Assembly (NCBI GenBank): GCA_028868535.1
Contig: JAGWUH010000002.1
Span: forward strand, 97,773 to 161,772
DNA from: Sphingomonadales bacterium
GTDB taxonomy: Bacteria > Pseudomonadota > Alphaproteobacteria > Sphingomonadales > Sphingomonadaceae
Reading direction: 5' to 3'
Length of the DNA: 64,000 nt
Shown: positions 28,489 to 37,717 of the stretch, in pieces
Position numbering within the stretch: position 1 is the stretch's first letter
How the letters are laid out: each line of letters begins with the position of its first letter
Made by a program: the position numbers and the translations under genes
The notes under the pieces: generated by a model
Told to the model about the DNA's origin: nothing
What the model saw: the letters and a program-made list of their open reading frames with translations, nothing else
Database searches by the model: none

Positions 28489-29496
28489 ATGACCATCAAG
28501 GTAGCGATCAACGGCTTCGGCCGCATCGGCCGCAACGTCGCCCGCGCCATCCTGACGCGCACCGACCATGATCTCGAACTGGTCTCGATCAACGACCTCG
28601 CCAGCCCCAAGGCCAACGCCATGCTGTTCCAGCGCGATTCGGTCCACGGTCCGTTCAACGGCACCGTCGAAGTCGATGGCAACGATCTCGTCATCAACGG
28701 CAAGAAGGTCCACGTCACCGCCGAGCGCGATCCCGCCAACCTGCCGCACGCCGCGCAGGGCATCGACATCGTCCTCGAATGCACCGGCTTCTTCACCGAC
28801 CGCGCCTCGTGCGAAAAGCACCTCGCCGCCGGCGCCAAGAAGGTGGTGATCTCGGCCCCGGGCAAGAACGTCGATCGCACCGTGGTCTTCGGCGTCAACC
28901 ACGACCAGATCACCGCGGCGGACACGATCATCTCCAACGCCTCGTGCACCACCAACTGCCTGGCGCCGTTCGCCAAGGTGCTCAACGACGCGATCGGCAT
29001 CGAGCGCGGCCTGATGACGACGATCCACGCCTACACCAACGACCAGAAGATCCTCGACCAGATCCACGAGGATCCCCGCCGCGCCCGCGCCGCCGGCATG
29101 AGCATGATCCCCACCACCACCGGCGCCGCCCGCGCGGTGGGCGAGGTGCTGCCCGAACTCAAGGGCAAGCTCGACGGTTCGGCGATCCGCGTCCCCACCC
29201 CGAACGTCTCGGTTGTCGACCTCACCTTCACGCCCAAGCGCGACACGACGAAGGAAGAAGTCAACGCGCTGCTCAAGGCCGCTGCCGAAGGCCCGCTCAA
29301 GGGCGTGCTCGGCTACACCGACGAGCCGCTGGTCTCGATCGACTTCAACCACGATTCGCACTCGTCGACGATCGACAGCCTCGAAACCGCCGTCATCGAC
29401 GGCAAGCTCGTCCGCGTCCTCTCGTGGTACGACAACGAATGGGGCTTCTCGAACCGCATGGTCGACACCACCGGCGCGCTGGGCAAGTTCCTGTAA
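28489..29496 (+). CDS. gap: Glyceraldehyde-3-phosphate dehydrogenase, type I
   Basis: 335 residues, oxidative phosphorylation of GAP to 1,3-bisphosphoglycerate. NAD-binding [14 protein letters not shown] and the catalytic [12 protein letters not shown] are intact. A strong ribosome-binding site (GAGGAGG) lies in the 27-base gap after tkt, which supports co-transcription. Confidence 0.98.
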   Translation: MTIKVAINGFGRIGRNVARAILTRTDHDLELVSINDLASPKANAMLFQRDSVHGPFNGTVEVDGNDLVINGKKVHVTAERDPANLPHAAQGIDIVLECTGFFTDRASCEKHLAAGAKKVVISAPGKNVDRTVVFGVNHDQITAADTIISNASCTTNCLAPFAKVLNDAIGIERGLMTTIHAYTNDQKILDQIHEDPRRARAAGMSMIPTTTGAARAVGEVLPELKGKLDGSAIRVPTPNVSVVDLTFTPKRDTTKEEVNALLKAAAEGPLKGVLGYTDEPLVSIDFNHDSHSSTIDSLETAVIDGKLVRVLSWYDNEWGFSNRMVDTTGALGKFL

Positions 29497-29513
29497 GGCT
29501 GCCAACAACCTGA

Positions 29514-29567
29514 TCCTCCCCGCTCGCGGGGAGGGGGGCCACCCGCAGGGTGGTGGAGGGGGGTAGC
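29514..29567. repeat. GC-rich double-palindrome repeat after gap
   Basis: CCTCCCCGC/GCGGGGAGG (29515-29534), then CCACCC/GGGTGG (29539-29553), then a G-run. The same plan (hairpin, second hairpin, G-run) recurs after pgk, and a related first hairpin follows fba. It occupies most of the 111-base gap to pgk. Confidence 0.75.
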
Positions 29568-29607
29568 CTGCAAGGGCTGCCCCCTCGTTTTTCAAAGGGA
29601 TCGAGCC

Positions 29608-30807
29608 ATGCCCACCTTCAAGAAACTCGACGATCTCGGTGACATCGCCGGCAAGGTCGCGCTGGTCCGCGTCGACTTCAACCTGCCGATGCAGGACGGC
29701 GCCGTCACCGAGGACACCCGCGTCCGCGCCGCCGCTCCGACCATCCTCGAACTCTCCGCCAGGGGCGCCAAGGTCCTCCTCCTCGCCCACTTCGGCCGCC
29801 CCAAGGGCGCCCGCGTCCCCGACCAGTCGCTCAGCCTGGTGCTCGGCGCTGTCGAGAAGGTGCTCGGCAAGGAAGTCATGTTCGTCCCGGAAGTGGCTGG
29901 CGACGTCGTGAAACAGGCAGTCGGCATCCTCGGCCCCGGCGATATCGCCCTGCTCGAGAACACCCGCTTCTGGCCGGGTGAGGAAAAGAACGACCCCGAA
30001 CTGGTCAAGGCGATCGCCGCCAACGCCGATTTCTACGTGAACGACGCGTTCTCCGCCGCGCACCGCGCCCACGCCACCACCGAAGGCCTCGCCCACGTCC
30101 TCCCCGCCTACGCCGGCCGCTCGATGCAGGCCGAGCTCGAGGCGCTCGAAAAGGCGCTCGGCAACCCGGTCAAGCCGGTCGCGGCGGTGGTCGGCGGCGC
30201 CAAGGTCTCGTCGAAGCTCGACGTGCTCAAGCACCTCGTCTCCCGCGTCGATCACCTGATCATCGGCGGCGGCATGGCCAACACCTTCCTCGCCGCCAAC
30301 GGCATCGATGTCGGCAAGTCGCTGTGCGAGCATGACCTCGCGGACACCGCGCGGGAAATCCTCGCCAATGCAGACGCTTCGGGCTGCATTGTTCACCTGC
30401 CTTATGAAGTCGTGGTGTCGAAGGAATTCGCCGCCAACCCGCCCAGCTTGCGCACCTGCAACGTCCACGAGGTCGCGGCTGACGAAATGATCCTCGACGT
30501 CGGCCCCGCTGCGGTCGAGGCGCTGGCCGACGCCCTTAAGACCTGCCGCACCCTGGTCTGGAACGGCCCCCTCGGCGCGTTCGAGACGCCGCCGTTCGAC
30601 GCCGCCACCGTGGCGCTGGCCAAGATCGCCGCCGCGCTCACCGCCGACGGCAGCCTCGTCTCGGTCGCCGGCGGCGGCGACACCGTCGCCGCGCTCCACC
30701 ACGCCGGCGTCGCGCAGGATTTCAGCTACATCTCCACCGCCGGCGGTGCCTTCCTTGAATGGATGGAAGGCCGCGAGCTGCCCGGCGTGAAAGCCCTCGA
30801 AGTCTAG
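29608..30807 (+). CDS. pgk: Phosphoglycerate kinase
   Basis: 399 residues; transfers phosphate from 1,3-bisphosphoglycerate to ADP. The N-terminal [12 protein letters not shown], the hinge-region [14 protein letters not shown], the GGAKVSSKL loop and the ATP-site WNGPLGAFE and GGGDTVAAL are present. It lies in line with gap and fba. Confidence 0.98.
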   Translation: MPTFKKLDDLGDIAGKVALVRVDFNLPMQDGAVTEDTRVRAAAPTILELSARGAKVLLLAHFGRPKGARVPDQSLSLVLGAVEKVLGKEVMFVPEVAGDVVKQAVGILGPGDIALLENTRFWPGEEKNDPELVKAIAANADFYVNDAFSAAHRAHATTEGLAHVLPAYAGRSMQAELEALEKALGNPVKPVAAVVGGAKVSSKLDVLKHLVSRVDHLIIGGGMANTFLAANGIDVGKSLCEHDLADTAREILANADASGCIVHLPYEVVVSKEFAANPPSLRTCNVHEVAADEMILDVGPAAVEALADALKTCRTLVWNGPLGAFETPPFDAATVALAKIAAALTADGSLVSVAGGGDTVAALHHAGVAQDFSYISTAGGAFLEWMEGRELPGVKALEV

Positions 30808-30817
30808 CATCGGCAAG

Positions 30818-30870
30818 CCTCCCCCGGATGCGGGGGAGGTGGCAGCGCGCCGTGCTGCCGGCGGGGGACC
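30818..30870. repeat. GC-rich double-palindrome repeat after pgk
   Basis: CCTCCCCCG/CGGGGGAGG with a 4-nt loop (30818-30839), then GGCAGC/GCTGCC (30841-30859), then GGGGGAC. Same architecture as the element after gap. The first hairpin could also terminate pgk transcripts, but no T-run follows. Confidence 0.75.
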
Positions 30871-30976
30871 GATACCCCTCCGCCCGATAAAATGGTTACC
30901 CCCGTTGCGACCCTCGCACCGCGACGCTATGGCCCGCGCAACTCCCCGCATACCTATGCAGCCAAAGGACCCGCCC

Positions 30977-31876
30977 ATGAACACCGCTGACATGACCGCC
31001 AAGATGGCCGCCGGCAACGGCTTCATTGCCGCCCTCGACCAGTCGGGCGGCTCGACCCCGAAGGCGCTTGCCGGCTACGGCATCGAGGCCGGCGCCTGGA
31101 ACAGCGAAGAGGAAATGTTCGGGCTGATCCACGAGATGCGCGCCCGCATCATCCGCTCGAAGGCTTTCACCGGCGACAAGGTCATCGGCGCGATCCTGTT
31201 CGAGCGCACGATGGACGGCACCGTCGATGGCGTGCCCACCCCGCAGGCGCTGATCGCCAAGGGCGTCGTGCCCTTCATCAAGATCGACAAGGGCCTCGAG
31301 GACGAGGTCAACGGCGTCCAGCTGATGAAGCCGATGCCGACGCTCGACGCGCTGCTCGAGAAGTCGAAGGCGCTGGGCGTGTTCGGCACCAAGGAACGCT
31401 CGGTGATCAACTCGGCCAACGCCGAGGGCATTGCCGCCGTCGTCGCCCAGCAGTTCGAGATCGGCCGCCAGGTGCTCAGCCACGGCATGATGCCGATGCT
31501 CGAGCCCGAGATCAACATCAAGTCGGAAACCCGCGCCGAGTGCGACAAGATCATGCTCGCCGAGATTCTCAAGAATCTCGACGGTATGGACACCAAGGTC
31601 ATGCTCAAGCTGTCGCTCCCCGTCGTCCCCGGCACGTTCGACGCGCTGGTCGATCACCCCAAGGTGCTGCGCGTCGTCGCTCTCTCGGGCGGCTACAAGC
31701 GCCCCGAAGCCTGCGTCGAGCTGTCGAAGAACCGCGGCATCATCGCCAGCTTCAGCCGCGCCCTGCTCGAAGACCTCCGCGCGCAGATGACCGACGCGGA
31801 GTTCGACGCCAGCCTCGCCAGCGCGATCGAGGAAATCTACCAGGGCTCGACCAAGAAGGTCGCCGTCCCGGCCTGA
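30977..31876 (+). CDS. fba: Fructose-bisphosphate aldolase class I
   Basis: A 299-residue Schiff-base aldolase splitting fructose 1,6-bisphosphate. It begins MNTADMTAKMAAGNGFIAAL; the motifs ALDQSGGSTPKAL, PFIKIDKGL, MLKLSLPV (likely Schiff-base Lys region) and VVALSGGYKRPEAC match the short bacterial class I family. The ATG at 30977 follows AAAGGA; the ORF-track start 46 codons upstream runs through the intergenic repeat. Confidence 0.93.
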   Translation: MNTADMTAKMAAGNGFIAALDQSGGSTPKALAGYGIEAGAWNSEEEMFGLIHEMRARIIRSKAFTGDKVIGAILFERTMDGTVDGVPTPQALIAKGVVPFIKIDKGLEDEVNGVQLMKPMPTLDALLEKSKALGVFGTKERSVINSANAEGIAAVVAQQFEIGRQVLSHGMMPMLEPEINIKSETRAECDKIMLAEILKNLDGMDTKVMLKLSLPVVPGTFDALVDHPKVLRVVALSGGYKRPEACVELSKNRGIIASFSRALLEDLRAQMTDAEFDASLASAIEEIYQGSTKKVAVPA

Positions 31877-31919
31877 TCCTCGGCGGAGGATCACCGCCGC
31901 CCAAAGCCGACACAACCCT

Positions 31920-31941
31920 CCCCTCCCGCCTGCGGGAGGGG
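31920..31941. repeat. GC-rich palindrome after fba
   Basis: CCCCTCCCGC/GCGGGAGGGG, 10-bp stem, 43 bases past the fba stop, followed by a G-rich stretch. It resembles the first hairpin of the elements after gap and pgk. Confidence 0.65.
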
Positions 31942-32005
31942 GCAGGGGGTGGGCCTCGCGCCGCCAGGCGCGACCGCTTCCCCCGCCGCCCTCCCGACTT
32001 TACCC

Positions 32006-32150
32006 TTGACAATGGAAACCAAATAGGTTACACGCCCCGCATCCAGCCAGCCCAGGTACAAGGCTGACCGGTGTTTCAGGTCGGCGTTGCGGGCCGGGGT
32101 GCGGCAGTCCAAAGTCGTGGTCCACGCAAAGCAGCGTCCATCGGATCGAA
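32006..32150 (+). other. Promoter/dyad/leader module, copy 1
   Basis: TTGACA (32006) followed by a dyad AACC-N5-GGTT (32017-32029) placed where the -10 region begins, then TTACAC. Next comes a leader hairpin CAGCC/GGCTG and a GTG codon at 32071 opening a frame that reads VFQVGVAGRGA. A second copy near the window's end has the same order and similar codons (VFQAGVARDGA). The frame here stays open to 32565 (164 codons), but most of it is low-complexity and crosses an inverted repeat, so I do not call a gene. The rest of the 865-base gap 31877-32741 holds only repeats. Confidence 0.55.
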
Positions 32151-32493
32151 GCCTGTCCCCGCGGAACTGACACCTTCGTGGGCCAACACAGCACCGGGAG
32201 ACATCCCGGGATCGTTCCGGCAATGGGGCCCGCCGTTTCCCGGCCAGCCTGCGACCGGAAGGATCGGGGACGGATTGCTCCATGCGAGCCCGGCGCGCCG
32301 CCCCCGCTTCCAGATCCCCCCCAGGGTCGTGCCGAACCGGGTGCTCAACTCCTGTCGGCCGGTCGCGAAAGCGAGTTTTGACAGTCCCGCACTCCATGCA
32401 GGACGCCCCAACGCCGGCCTGATGATCTCAGGATACCCCGCGTTTCCCCTCAGGCGTTACGTCGCACTCGCCAGCGGCCCTGTTGCCGCGCCC

Positions 32494-32683
32494 AAAGAAC
32501 AAAGGGGTTCGCGCAGAGCCCGCAGAGGAAGAAGACCGCTGAGATCGCGGAGAAAATCGCGATAGACACCCCGTGCGGCCTTCGCGTGCCAAAATCAGAA
32601 AATGAAATCCGGCCGTGCCGGTTTGCACAGCCCCTCTGCGATCTCTGTTTTCTCTGCGCCTCTGCGCGAACCCCTTTCTTCTT
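32494..32683. repeat. Long imperfect inverted repeat
   Basis: The left arm (32494-32552) and right arm (32634-32683) share AAAGGGGTTCGCGCAGAG and, further in, GAGATCGC in inverted orientation, with small gaps. The right arm read forward encodes the LCASARTPFF-type phrase that recurs in bacterial interspersed repeats. About 80 unique bases lie between the arms. It sits downstream of the convergent proS gene. Confidence 0.75.
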
Positions 32684-32741
32684 CCCTTCTCACCCTCACC
32701 ACCCGCGACAACGGTCGCAATCGACAAGCGATCGCCTGGGA

Positions 32742-34289
32742 TCAATAAGCCCGCGCCACGTAGATCGTCTCCACCGCCGGCGCCCCGGTAAACAGGCACG
32801 CGCCTTCCGGCTTTGCCTCGCCCAGCGGCGTATTGCGGATCGTCAGCTTCAGCGCCTTCAGCTTCGCGACGACCTCGTCGAGCGCCGCCCCGCCCGGCCG
32901 CGACCAGCCGCATTCGACCCAGCCCGGATACTTCTCGCCCTCGAAATAGGCTGCCAGCGCCTCCAGCGACGTGATCCCCCGCACGATCTGCGCATCGCGC
33001 CTGGCCAGCGCCTCGCCGTGCAGGCTGCGCTGCACGTCCTCCAGCTCCGCCGCCACCCCGGCGACGAAGTCCGCCCGCGCCATGCCCGTGAAGTTGACCT
33101 TGCCGTCCTCGCGCCACAACCGGTCGCGCCGCACCACCGAGACCTGCCCGCCGGCGGCATCGCGCCCGCCGATCTCGAGGATCAGCGGCACCCCCTTCTT
33201 GACCCAGGCCCAGCGTTTCTGCGTCGCCTTGCCCGGCCGCTTGTCGAGCAGCACGCGCACCTTCTCGCCCAGCGCGCTCTTGCCGGCGATCTCGCGCCGC
33301 AGCTCCTCGCAATAGGCCAGCAATGCCTCGTCCTCGGGCGTGTCGCGCAGCATCGGCAGGATCACCACCTGCTGCGGCGCGATCGCCGGCGGCACCCGCA
33401 GCCCGTCGTCGTCGCCATGGGTCATGATCACCCCGCCGATCAGCCGCGTGGAGACCCCCCACGACGTCGTGTGGCACAGCGCCTGGCTACCTTCCTTGTC
33501 CTGGTACCGGATCCCTGCCGCCTCGGCGAAACCGGTGCCGAGATAGTGCGAGGTGCCCGCCTGCAGGGCCTTGCCGTCCTGCATCATCGCCTCGATGCTG
33601 TAGGTCGCGACCGCCCCGGGAAACCGCTCGTTCTCCGGCTTCTCGCCGGCGATCACCGGCATCGCCAGCACGTCCTCGGCAAAGCTGCGATACATCTCCA
33701 GCGCGCGCAACGTCTCCGCCACCGCGTCGGCGCGGTCGGCGTGCGCGGTATGGCCTTCCTGCCACAGGAACTCGCTGGTGCGCAGGAACATCCGCGTCCG
33801 CATCTCCCAGCGCACGACGTTGGCCCACTGGTTGGTCAGCAGCGGCAGGTCGCGCCAGCTCTGCACCCACCGCGCCATCGCCGCGCCGATCACCGTCTCG
33901 CTGGTCGGCCGCACGATCAGCGGCTCCTCCAGCTTCGCCTCCGGGTCGGGCACCAGCCCGCCCTTGCCGTCGCCGATCAGCCGGTGATGCGTGACGACCG
34001 CCATCTCCTTGGCAAATCCCTCGACGTGCTCCGCCTCCTTGGCAAAGTACGACAGCGGGATGAACAGCGGGAAATAGCAGTTCTCGACCCCGGCTTCCTT
34101 GATCCGCGCGTCCATCACCTGCTGGATGCGCTCCCAGATGCCATAGCCCCAGGGCTTGATCACCATGCAGCCGCGCACGCCCGATTCCTCAGCCATCCCG
34201 GCCTCGGCGATCACCTCCTGGTACCATTGCGCGAAATCGTCGGCGCGCTTGACGGTCAGGGCGTGGCGGATGTTCGGGTTCTGGCTCAT
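32742..34289 (-). CDS. proS: Proline--tRNA ligase, eukaryote/archaeal type
   Basis: A 515-residue class II synthetase. Class II motifs are visible: PTSET in RPTSETVIG, RWEMRTRMFLRTSEFLWQEGHTAH, and the C-terminal anticodon domain (PQQVVILPML). It lacks the long editing insertion of the E. coli-type enzyme and ends in Tyr (ARAY), the hallmarks of the eukaryote/archaeal ProRS type found in some bacteria. It is monocistronic; 56 bases separate it from phaR. Confidence 0.95.
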   Translation of the reverse strand: MSQNPNIRHALTVKRADDFAQWYQEVIAEAGMAEESGVRGCMVIKPWGYGIWERIQQVMDARIKEAGVENCYFPLFIPLSYFAKEAEHVEGFAKEMAVVTHHRLIGDGKGGLVPDPEAKLEEPLIVRPTSETVIGAAMARWVQSWRDLPLLTNQWANVVRWEMRTRMFLRTSEFLWQEGHTAHADRADAVAETLRALEMYRSFAEDVLAMPVIAGEKPENERFPGAVATYSIEAMMQDGKALQAGTSHYLGTGFAEAAGIRYQDKEGSQALCHTTSWGVSTRLIGGVIMTHGDDDGLRVPPAIAPQQVVILPMLRDTPEDEALLAYCEELRREIAGKSALGEKVRVLLDKRPGKATQKRWAWVKKGVPLILEIGGRDAAGGQVSVVRRDRLWREDGKVNFTGMARADFVAGVAAELEDVQRSLHGEALARRDAQIVRGITSLEALAAYFEGEKYPGWVECGWSRPGGAALDEVVAKLKALKLTIRNTPLGEAKPEGACLFTGAPAVETIYVARAY

Positions 34290-34345
34290 CCCCGCCCGTT
34301 AGCGGCAAGGCCCCGCCATTTCAAACCCCGATCAAGCGCGCAGGT

Positions 34346-34918
34346 TCACTTCCCCAGCGCGTCGAGCTTGCGCTGCATCTCCGCCATCTGCGCCTTCAGC
34401 GAGGCGAGGTCGTCCTTCGGCGCGCTCGTCGCTTCCGCGGCCGCCGGCTCCGCCGCGGCCTCGGGAGCCTGCGCCCCCGGCATGAACGCCGCCGCAGCGG
34501 CCTTGAACATCGCCATGTTCTGCTGCGCGATCTTGGCCAGCGGGTTGTTGCCCAGGCTTTCCTCGAAAGCCTTGTGCAGCTTCAGCTGGTTCTCGCGGAA
34601 ATGCTCCATCGACGCTTCGAGGTAATGCGGCAGCAGCGACTGCATCGAATTGCCGTACATCGAGATCAGCTGGCGCAGGAAGTTGACGGGCAGGATCTGC
34701 TCGCCGTTGGTTTCCTCCTCCATGATGATCTGCGTCAGGATCTGGTGGGTGATGTCCGCCCCGGTCTTGGCGTCGAGCACCTTGAAGTCCACCCCCTCGC
34801 GGGTCATCTTGGCGAGATGGTCGAGCGTGATGTAGCTCGACGAGCGCGTGTTGTAGAGCCGCCGGTTGGCGTACTTCTTGATGATGACGGTGTCTTCCTG
34901 CGCGCCCGAATCGCTCAT
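34346..34918 (-). CDS. phaR: Polyhydroxyalkanoate synthesis repressor PhaR
   Basis: 190 residues. The N-terminal DNA-binding domain begins IIKKYANRRLYNTRSSSYITLDHLA, the family signature, followed by the PHB-accumulation regulatory region (THQILTQIIMEEE, FLRQLISMYG). The Ala/Pro-rich tail ends in a short coiled coil (LASLKAQMAEMQRKLDAL). PhaR senses PHA granules and represses phasin genes. No pha biosynthesis gene is in this window. Confidence 0.93.
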   Translation of the reverse strand: MSDSGAQEDTVIIKKYANRRLYNTRSSSYITLDHLAKMTREGVDFKVLDAKTGADITHQILTQIIMEEETNGEQILPVNFLRQLISMYGNSMQSLLPHYLEASMEHFRENQLKLHKAFEESLGNNPLAKIAQQNMAMFKAAAAAFMPGAQAPEAAAEPAAAEATSAPKDDLASLKAQMAEMQRKLDALGK

Positions 34919-35022
34919 CTTGGTTCTCTCTGCCCCCCGGCTTGGGGTCCGCAGGCTAACACCAAGCCCCTGTGCAGCGCAACAAATTGCTGCGGAGCAA
35001 AAAAGCCCGCCCGCCGCATGGA

Positions 35023-36075
35023 TTACCGCGCAAAACGGCGCCCCAGCAAGGTCAGCAGCTCATATTGGGACAGTCCGCTTGCCGCACTTGCTTCCGGCAA
35101 TGCATAGTCCGCCTCGATCCAGTCGCCCTCGCGCAGCATCGGCGCGGCGCCGAGGTCGATCACCGTCATGTCCATCGAAACGCGGCCGAGCACCGGCAGC
35201 CGCGCGCCGCCGTCCCGCATCGCCCCCACGCCCGACCAGCAGCGCAGGTAGCCGTCGGCATAACCCAGCGCGATCACGCCCACTCGCATCGGTCCCGGCG
35301 CGGTGAACGTGGCATTGTAGCCGACGGTGTCCCCCGCCTGCAGGTTCCTCACCTGCATCAGCGCCGCCTGCGGCCGCGCCACCTGGCGGATCTGCCCGGC
35401 CAGTTCGGCGCGCGGCACCCCGCCATAGAGCGCCAGCCCCGGCCGCGTGACGTCACCGTGATAATCGCTGCCCAGGATGATCCCGGCGCTGTTGGCCAGG
35501 CTCGCGCGCCGATGCCGCACCACCCTGTGCGCCGCCCGCCACCGCGCCAGTTGCACGCCGTTCAGCGGGCTGTCCTCGTCGGCGGAGGCGAGGTGCGACA
35601 GCAGCACGTCGATGTCGAGCCGCGCGATCGCCTCGTCGCCGAGCTCGCCCGGCGGCAGCCCCAGCCGGTTGATGCCGGTGTCGACCATCAGGTCGCAGAC
35701 GCCGCCCCCGGCCGCCAGCCACAGCCGCGCCTGCGCCAGCGAATTGATCACCGGCTTCACCCCCAGCGCCCGCGCAAATCCGGCGTCGGCGGCGGTGAGC
35801 GGCCCGTGCAGCACCGATATCGCGCCGGGCGGGACCAGCCCGACGAGCTCCGCCGCCTCGGCCCAGTGCGCGACGAAGAAGTCCGCGCACCCCGCTTCAC
35901 GCAGCACCGGCGCCGCCACGCGCGCGCCGATGCCATAGGCGTCGGCCTTCACCGCCGCCCCGGCCCGCGCCGTCCCGGAATGGCGGTCGAGCACCCGCCA
36001 GTTGTCCGCCAGCGCCGCGCGGTCGATCTCCAGCCGCAGCGCGGCGGGCGGCACCGGCGTCAGGCTACCCGGCAT
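35023..36075 (-). CDS. alr: Alanine racemase
   Basis: A 350-residue PLP enzyme making D-alanine for peptidoglycan. The PLP lysine is in AAVKADAYGIG. The C-terminal beta domain holds NATFTAPGPMRVGVIALGYADGY with the catalytic Tyr in VGYNATF and GRVSMDMTVID. The start overlaps the transporter's stop by 11 bases. Slightly shorter than E. coli Alr (359). Confidence 0.94.
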   Translation of the reverse strand: MPGSLTPVPPAALRLEIDRAALADNWRVLDRHSGTARAGAAVKADAYGIGARVAAPVLREAGCADFFVAHWAEAAELVGLVPPGAISVLHGPLTAADAGFARALGVKPVINSLAQARLWLAAGGGVCDLMVDTGINRLGLPPGELGDEAIARLDIDVLLSHLASADEDSPLNGVQLARWRAAHRVVRHRRASLANSAGIILGSDYHGDVTRPGLALYGGVPRAELAGQIRQVARPQAALMQVRNLQAGDTVGYNATFTAPGPMRVGVIALGYADGYLRCWSGVGAMRDGGARLPVLGRVSMDMTVIDLGAAPMLREGDWIEADYALPEASAASGLSQYELLTLLGRRFAR

Positions 36076-37684
36076 AGTCGCGCGGCTTGCCGCCCTTCAG
36101 CCCCCACAGCGCGACCACCAGCGCCACCGCCACCACCACCCAGGTGTACCACAGTCCGGCATAGGGATTGCCGGTCCGCGCGACGATGTAGCTGGCGATC
36201 AGCGGCAGGAACCCGCCGAAATAACCCGTGCCGATGTGATAGGGGATCGACATCGAGGAATAGCGGATGCGCGCCGGGAACATCTCGGACAGCAGCGCCG
36301 CCACCGGCCCATAGGTCGCGCCCGAGAGCGCCATCATCGCCACCAGCGCCAGCCCGATCCGCAGCGCGCTGCCGAGGTCCGGGCGGACCTTGGTAAAGTC
36401 GTATCCCGCCGCCGTCAGCCAGCCCTGCAGCACCTTGCCGCGCGCCTTCTTGTCGGCGAACGGATACTGCTCGACCGGCATCGGCTTGCCCGCCACCGTC
36501 ATCGCCAGCACCGGCACGTGCGCCAGCTTGTACGACACGCCCGCGCCCGAAAGGTCGGCCAGCAGCTTGCCGCAGTCGGTCGGCTGCTCGGCATCGAACG
36601 GATGGTTGCTGCAATCCGGCCCGGCCACCACCACCGGCGCCCGCTCCGCCGCGGCGGTCAGCCCGGGGTTGGCGGCATTGCCGATCGCCCAGTACAGCGG
36701 GAACAGCAGCACCAGCGTCAGCGCATAGCCGATGACGATCGGCGACTTGCGCCCGATCCGGTCGGAAAGCTTGCCGAACGCCACGAAGAACACCATGCCG
36801 ATCGCCGCGGAAATCCCGATGATCACCTCGGCATGGGTGTCCTCGACCCGCATCGCCCCCTTCAGGAAGCTCAGCGCCGAGAACATCGCCGTGTACCAGA
36901 TCACCGTCAGCCCGGCGGCAACGCCGAACAGCGCGATGAAGATGCGCTTCGGGTTGCCCGGATAGGAAAAGCTCTCGACGAACGGATTGCCGGCCAGCTC
37001 GCCCTCTTCCTGCATCGCGCGGAACACCGGGCTCTCCGACAGCTTCATCCGCATCCACAGCGAGATCGCCAGCAGCGCCACCGAAAGCACGAACGGCGCC
37101 CGCCAGCCCCAGGCGTTCCAGGTGGCCTCGCTCATCATGCCCTTGCACGCCAGCACCACGATCAGGCTCAGCACGAAGCCGCCGACCACGCTGGCCTGGA
37201 TGAAACCGGTGTAGAATCCGCGCTTCTCCGGGGGCGCGTGCTCGGCGACATAGATCGCCGCGCCGCCATATTCGCCGCCCAGCGCCAGCCCCTGCAACAC
37301 GCGCAGCAGGATGACGATCAGCGGCGCCGCCAGCCCGATGCTCGCGGCCGAAGGAATCAGCCCGACCCCGGCGGTGGCGATGCCCATCAGCGTCACCGTC
37401 ACCAGGAACGTGTACTTGCGCCCGAGCCGGTCGCCGAGGAACCCGAACAGGATCGCCCCCAGCGGCCGGAAGCCGAACCCCACCGCGAAGCCGGCCCAGA
37501 CCAGCAGCACCTGCAGCGTCTCGTTGCCGGCGGGGAAGAAGGTCTTGCCGATGATCCCGGCCAGCGTGCCGTAGATGAAGAAGTCATACCACTCGAAGAT
37601 CGTGCCCATCGAACTGGCCGCGATCACCAGCCGCATGTCGGCTGCGCTCGGTACGATTTCGGGATGCCGTGCCGGCTCGGTCAT
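36065..37684 (-). CDS. MHS-family MFS transporter (metabolite:H+ symporter)
   Basis: 539 residues, 12 predicted helices. Family signatures are SMGTIFEWYDFFIYGTLA near the N-terminus, GFLGDRLGRKYT in loop 2-3, and RVLQGLALGGEYGGAA in helix 4, as in the KgtP/ProP/ShiA group. Between the later helices is an insertion of roughly 100 hydrophilic residues with two Cys (GPDCSNHP, TDCGK), which lengthens it beyond the usual 430-440. The substrate is probably an organic acid or zwitterion, but unknown. The alanine racemase gene overlaps its 3' end. Confidence 0.88.
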   Translation of the reverse strand: MTEPARHPEIVPSAADMRLVIAASSMGTIFEWYDFFIYGTLAGIIGKTFFPAGNETLQVLLVWAGFAVGFGFRPLGAILFGFLGDRLGRKYTFLVTVTLMGIATAGVGLIPSAASIGLAAPLIVILLRVLQGLALGGEYGGAAIYVAEHAPPEKRGFYTGFIQASVVGGFVLSLIVVLACKGMMSEATWNAWGWRAPFVLSVALLAISLWMRMKLSESPVFRAMQEEGELAGNPFVESFSYPGNPKRIFIALFGVAAGLTVIWYTAMFSALSFLKGAMRVEDTHAEVIIGISAAIGMVFFVAFGKLSDRIGRKSPIVIGYALTLVLLFPLYWAIGNAANPGLTAAAERAPVVVAGPDCSNHPFDAEQPTDCGKLLADLSGAGVSYKLAHVPVLAMTVAGKPMPVEQYPFADKKARGKVLQGWLTAAGYDFTKVRPDLGSALRIGLALVAMMALSGATYGPVAALLSEMFPARIRYSSMSIPYHIGTGYFGGFLPLIASYIVARTGNPYAGLWYTWVVVAVALVVALWGLKGGKPRDYAG

Positions 37685-37717
37685 GTTCTCGATCCCCCCA
37701 AACGTCTCGGCCCGGCT

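Noticed and set aside
32071-32565. 164-codon frame beginning VFQVGVAGRGA as a full gene
   Set aside because: Only the first ~25 codons resemble the second copy; the rest is low-complexity and crosses an inverted repeat. Reported as a module, not a CDS.
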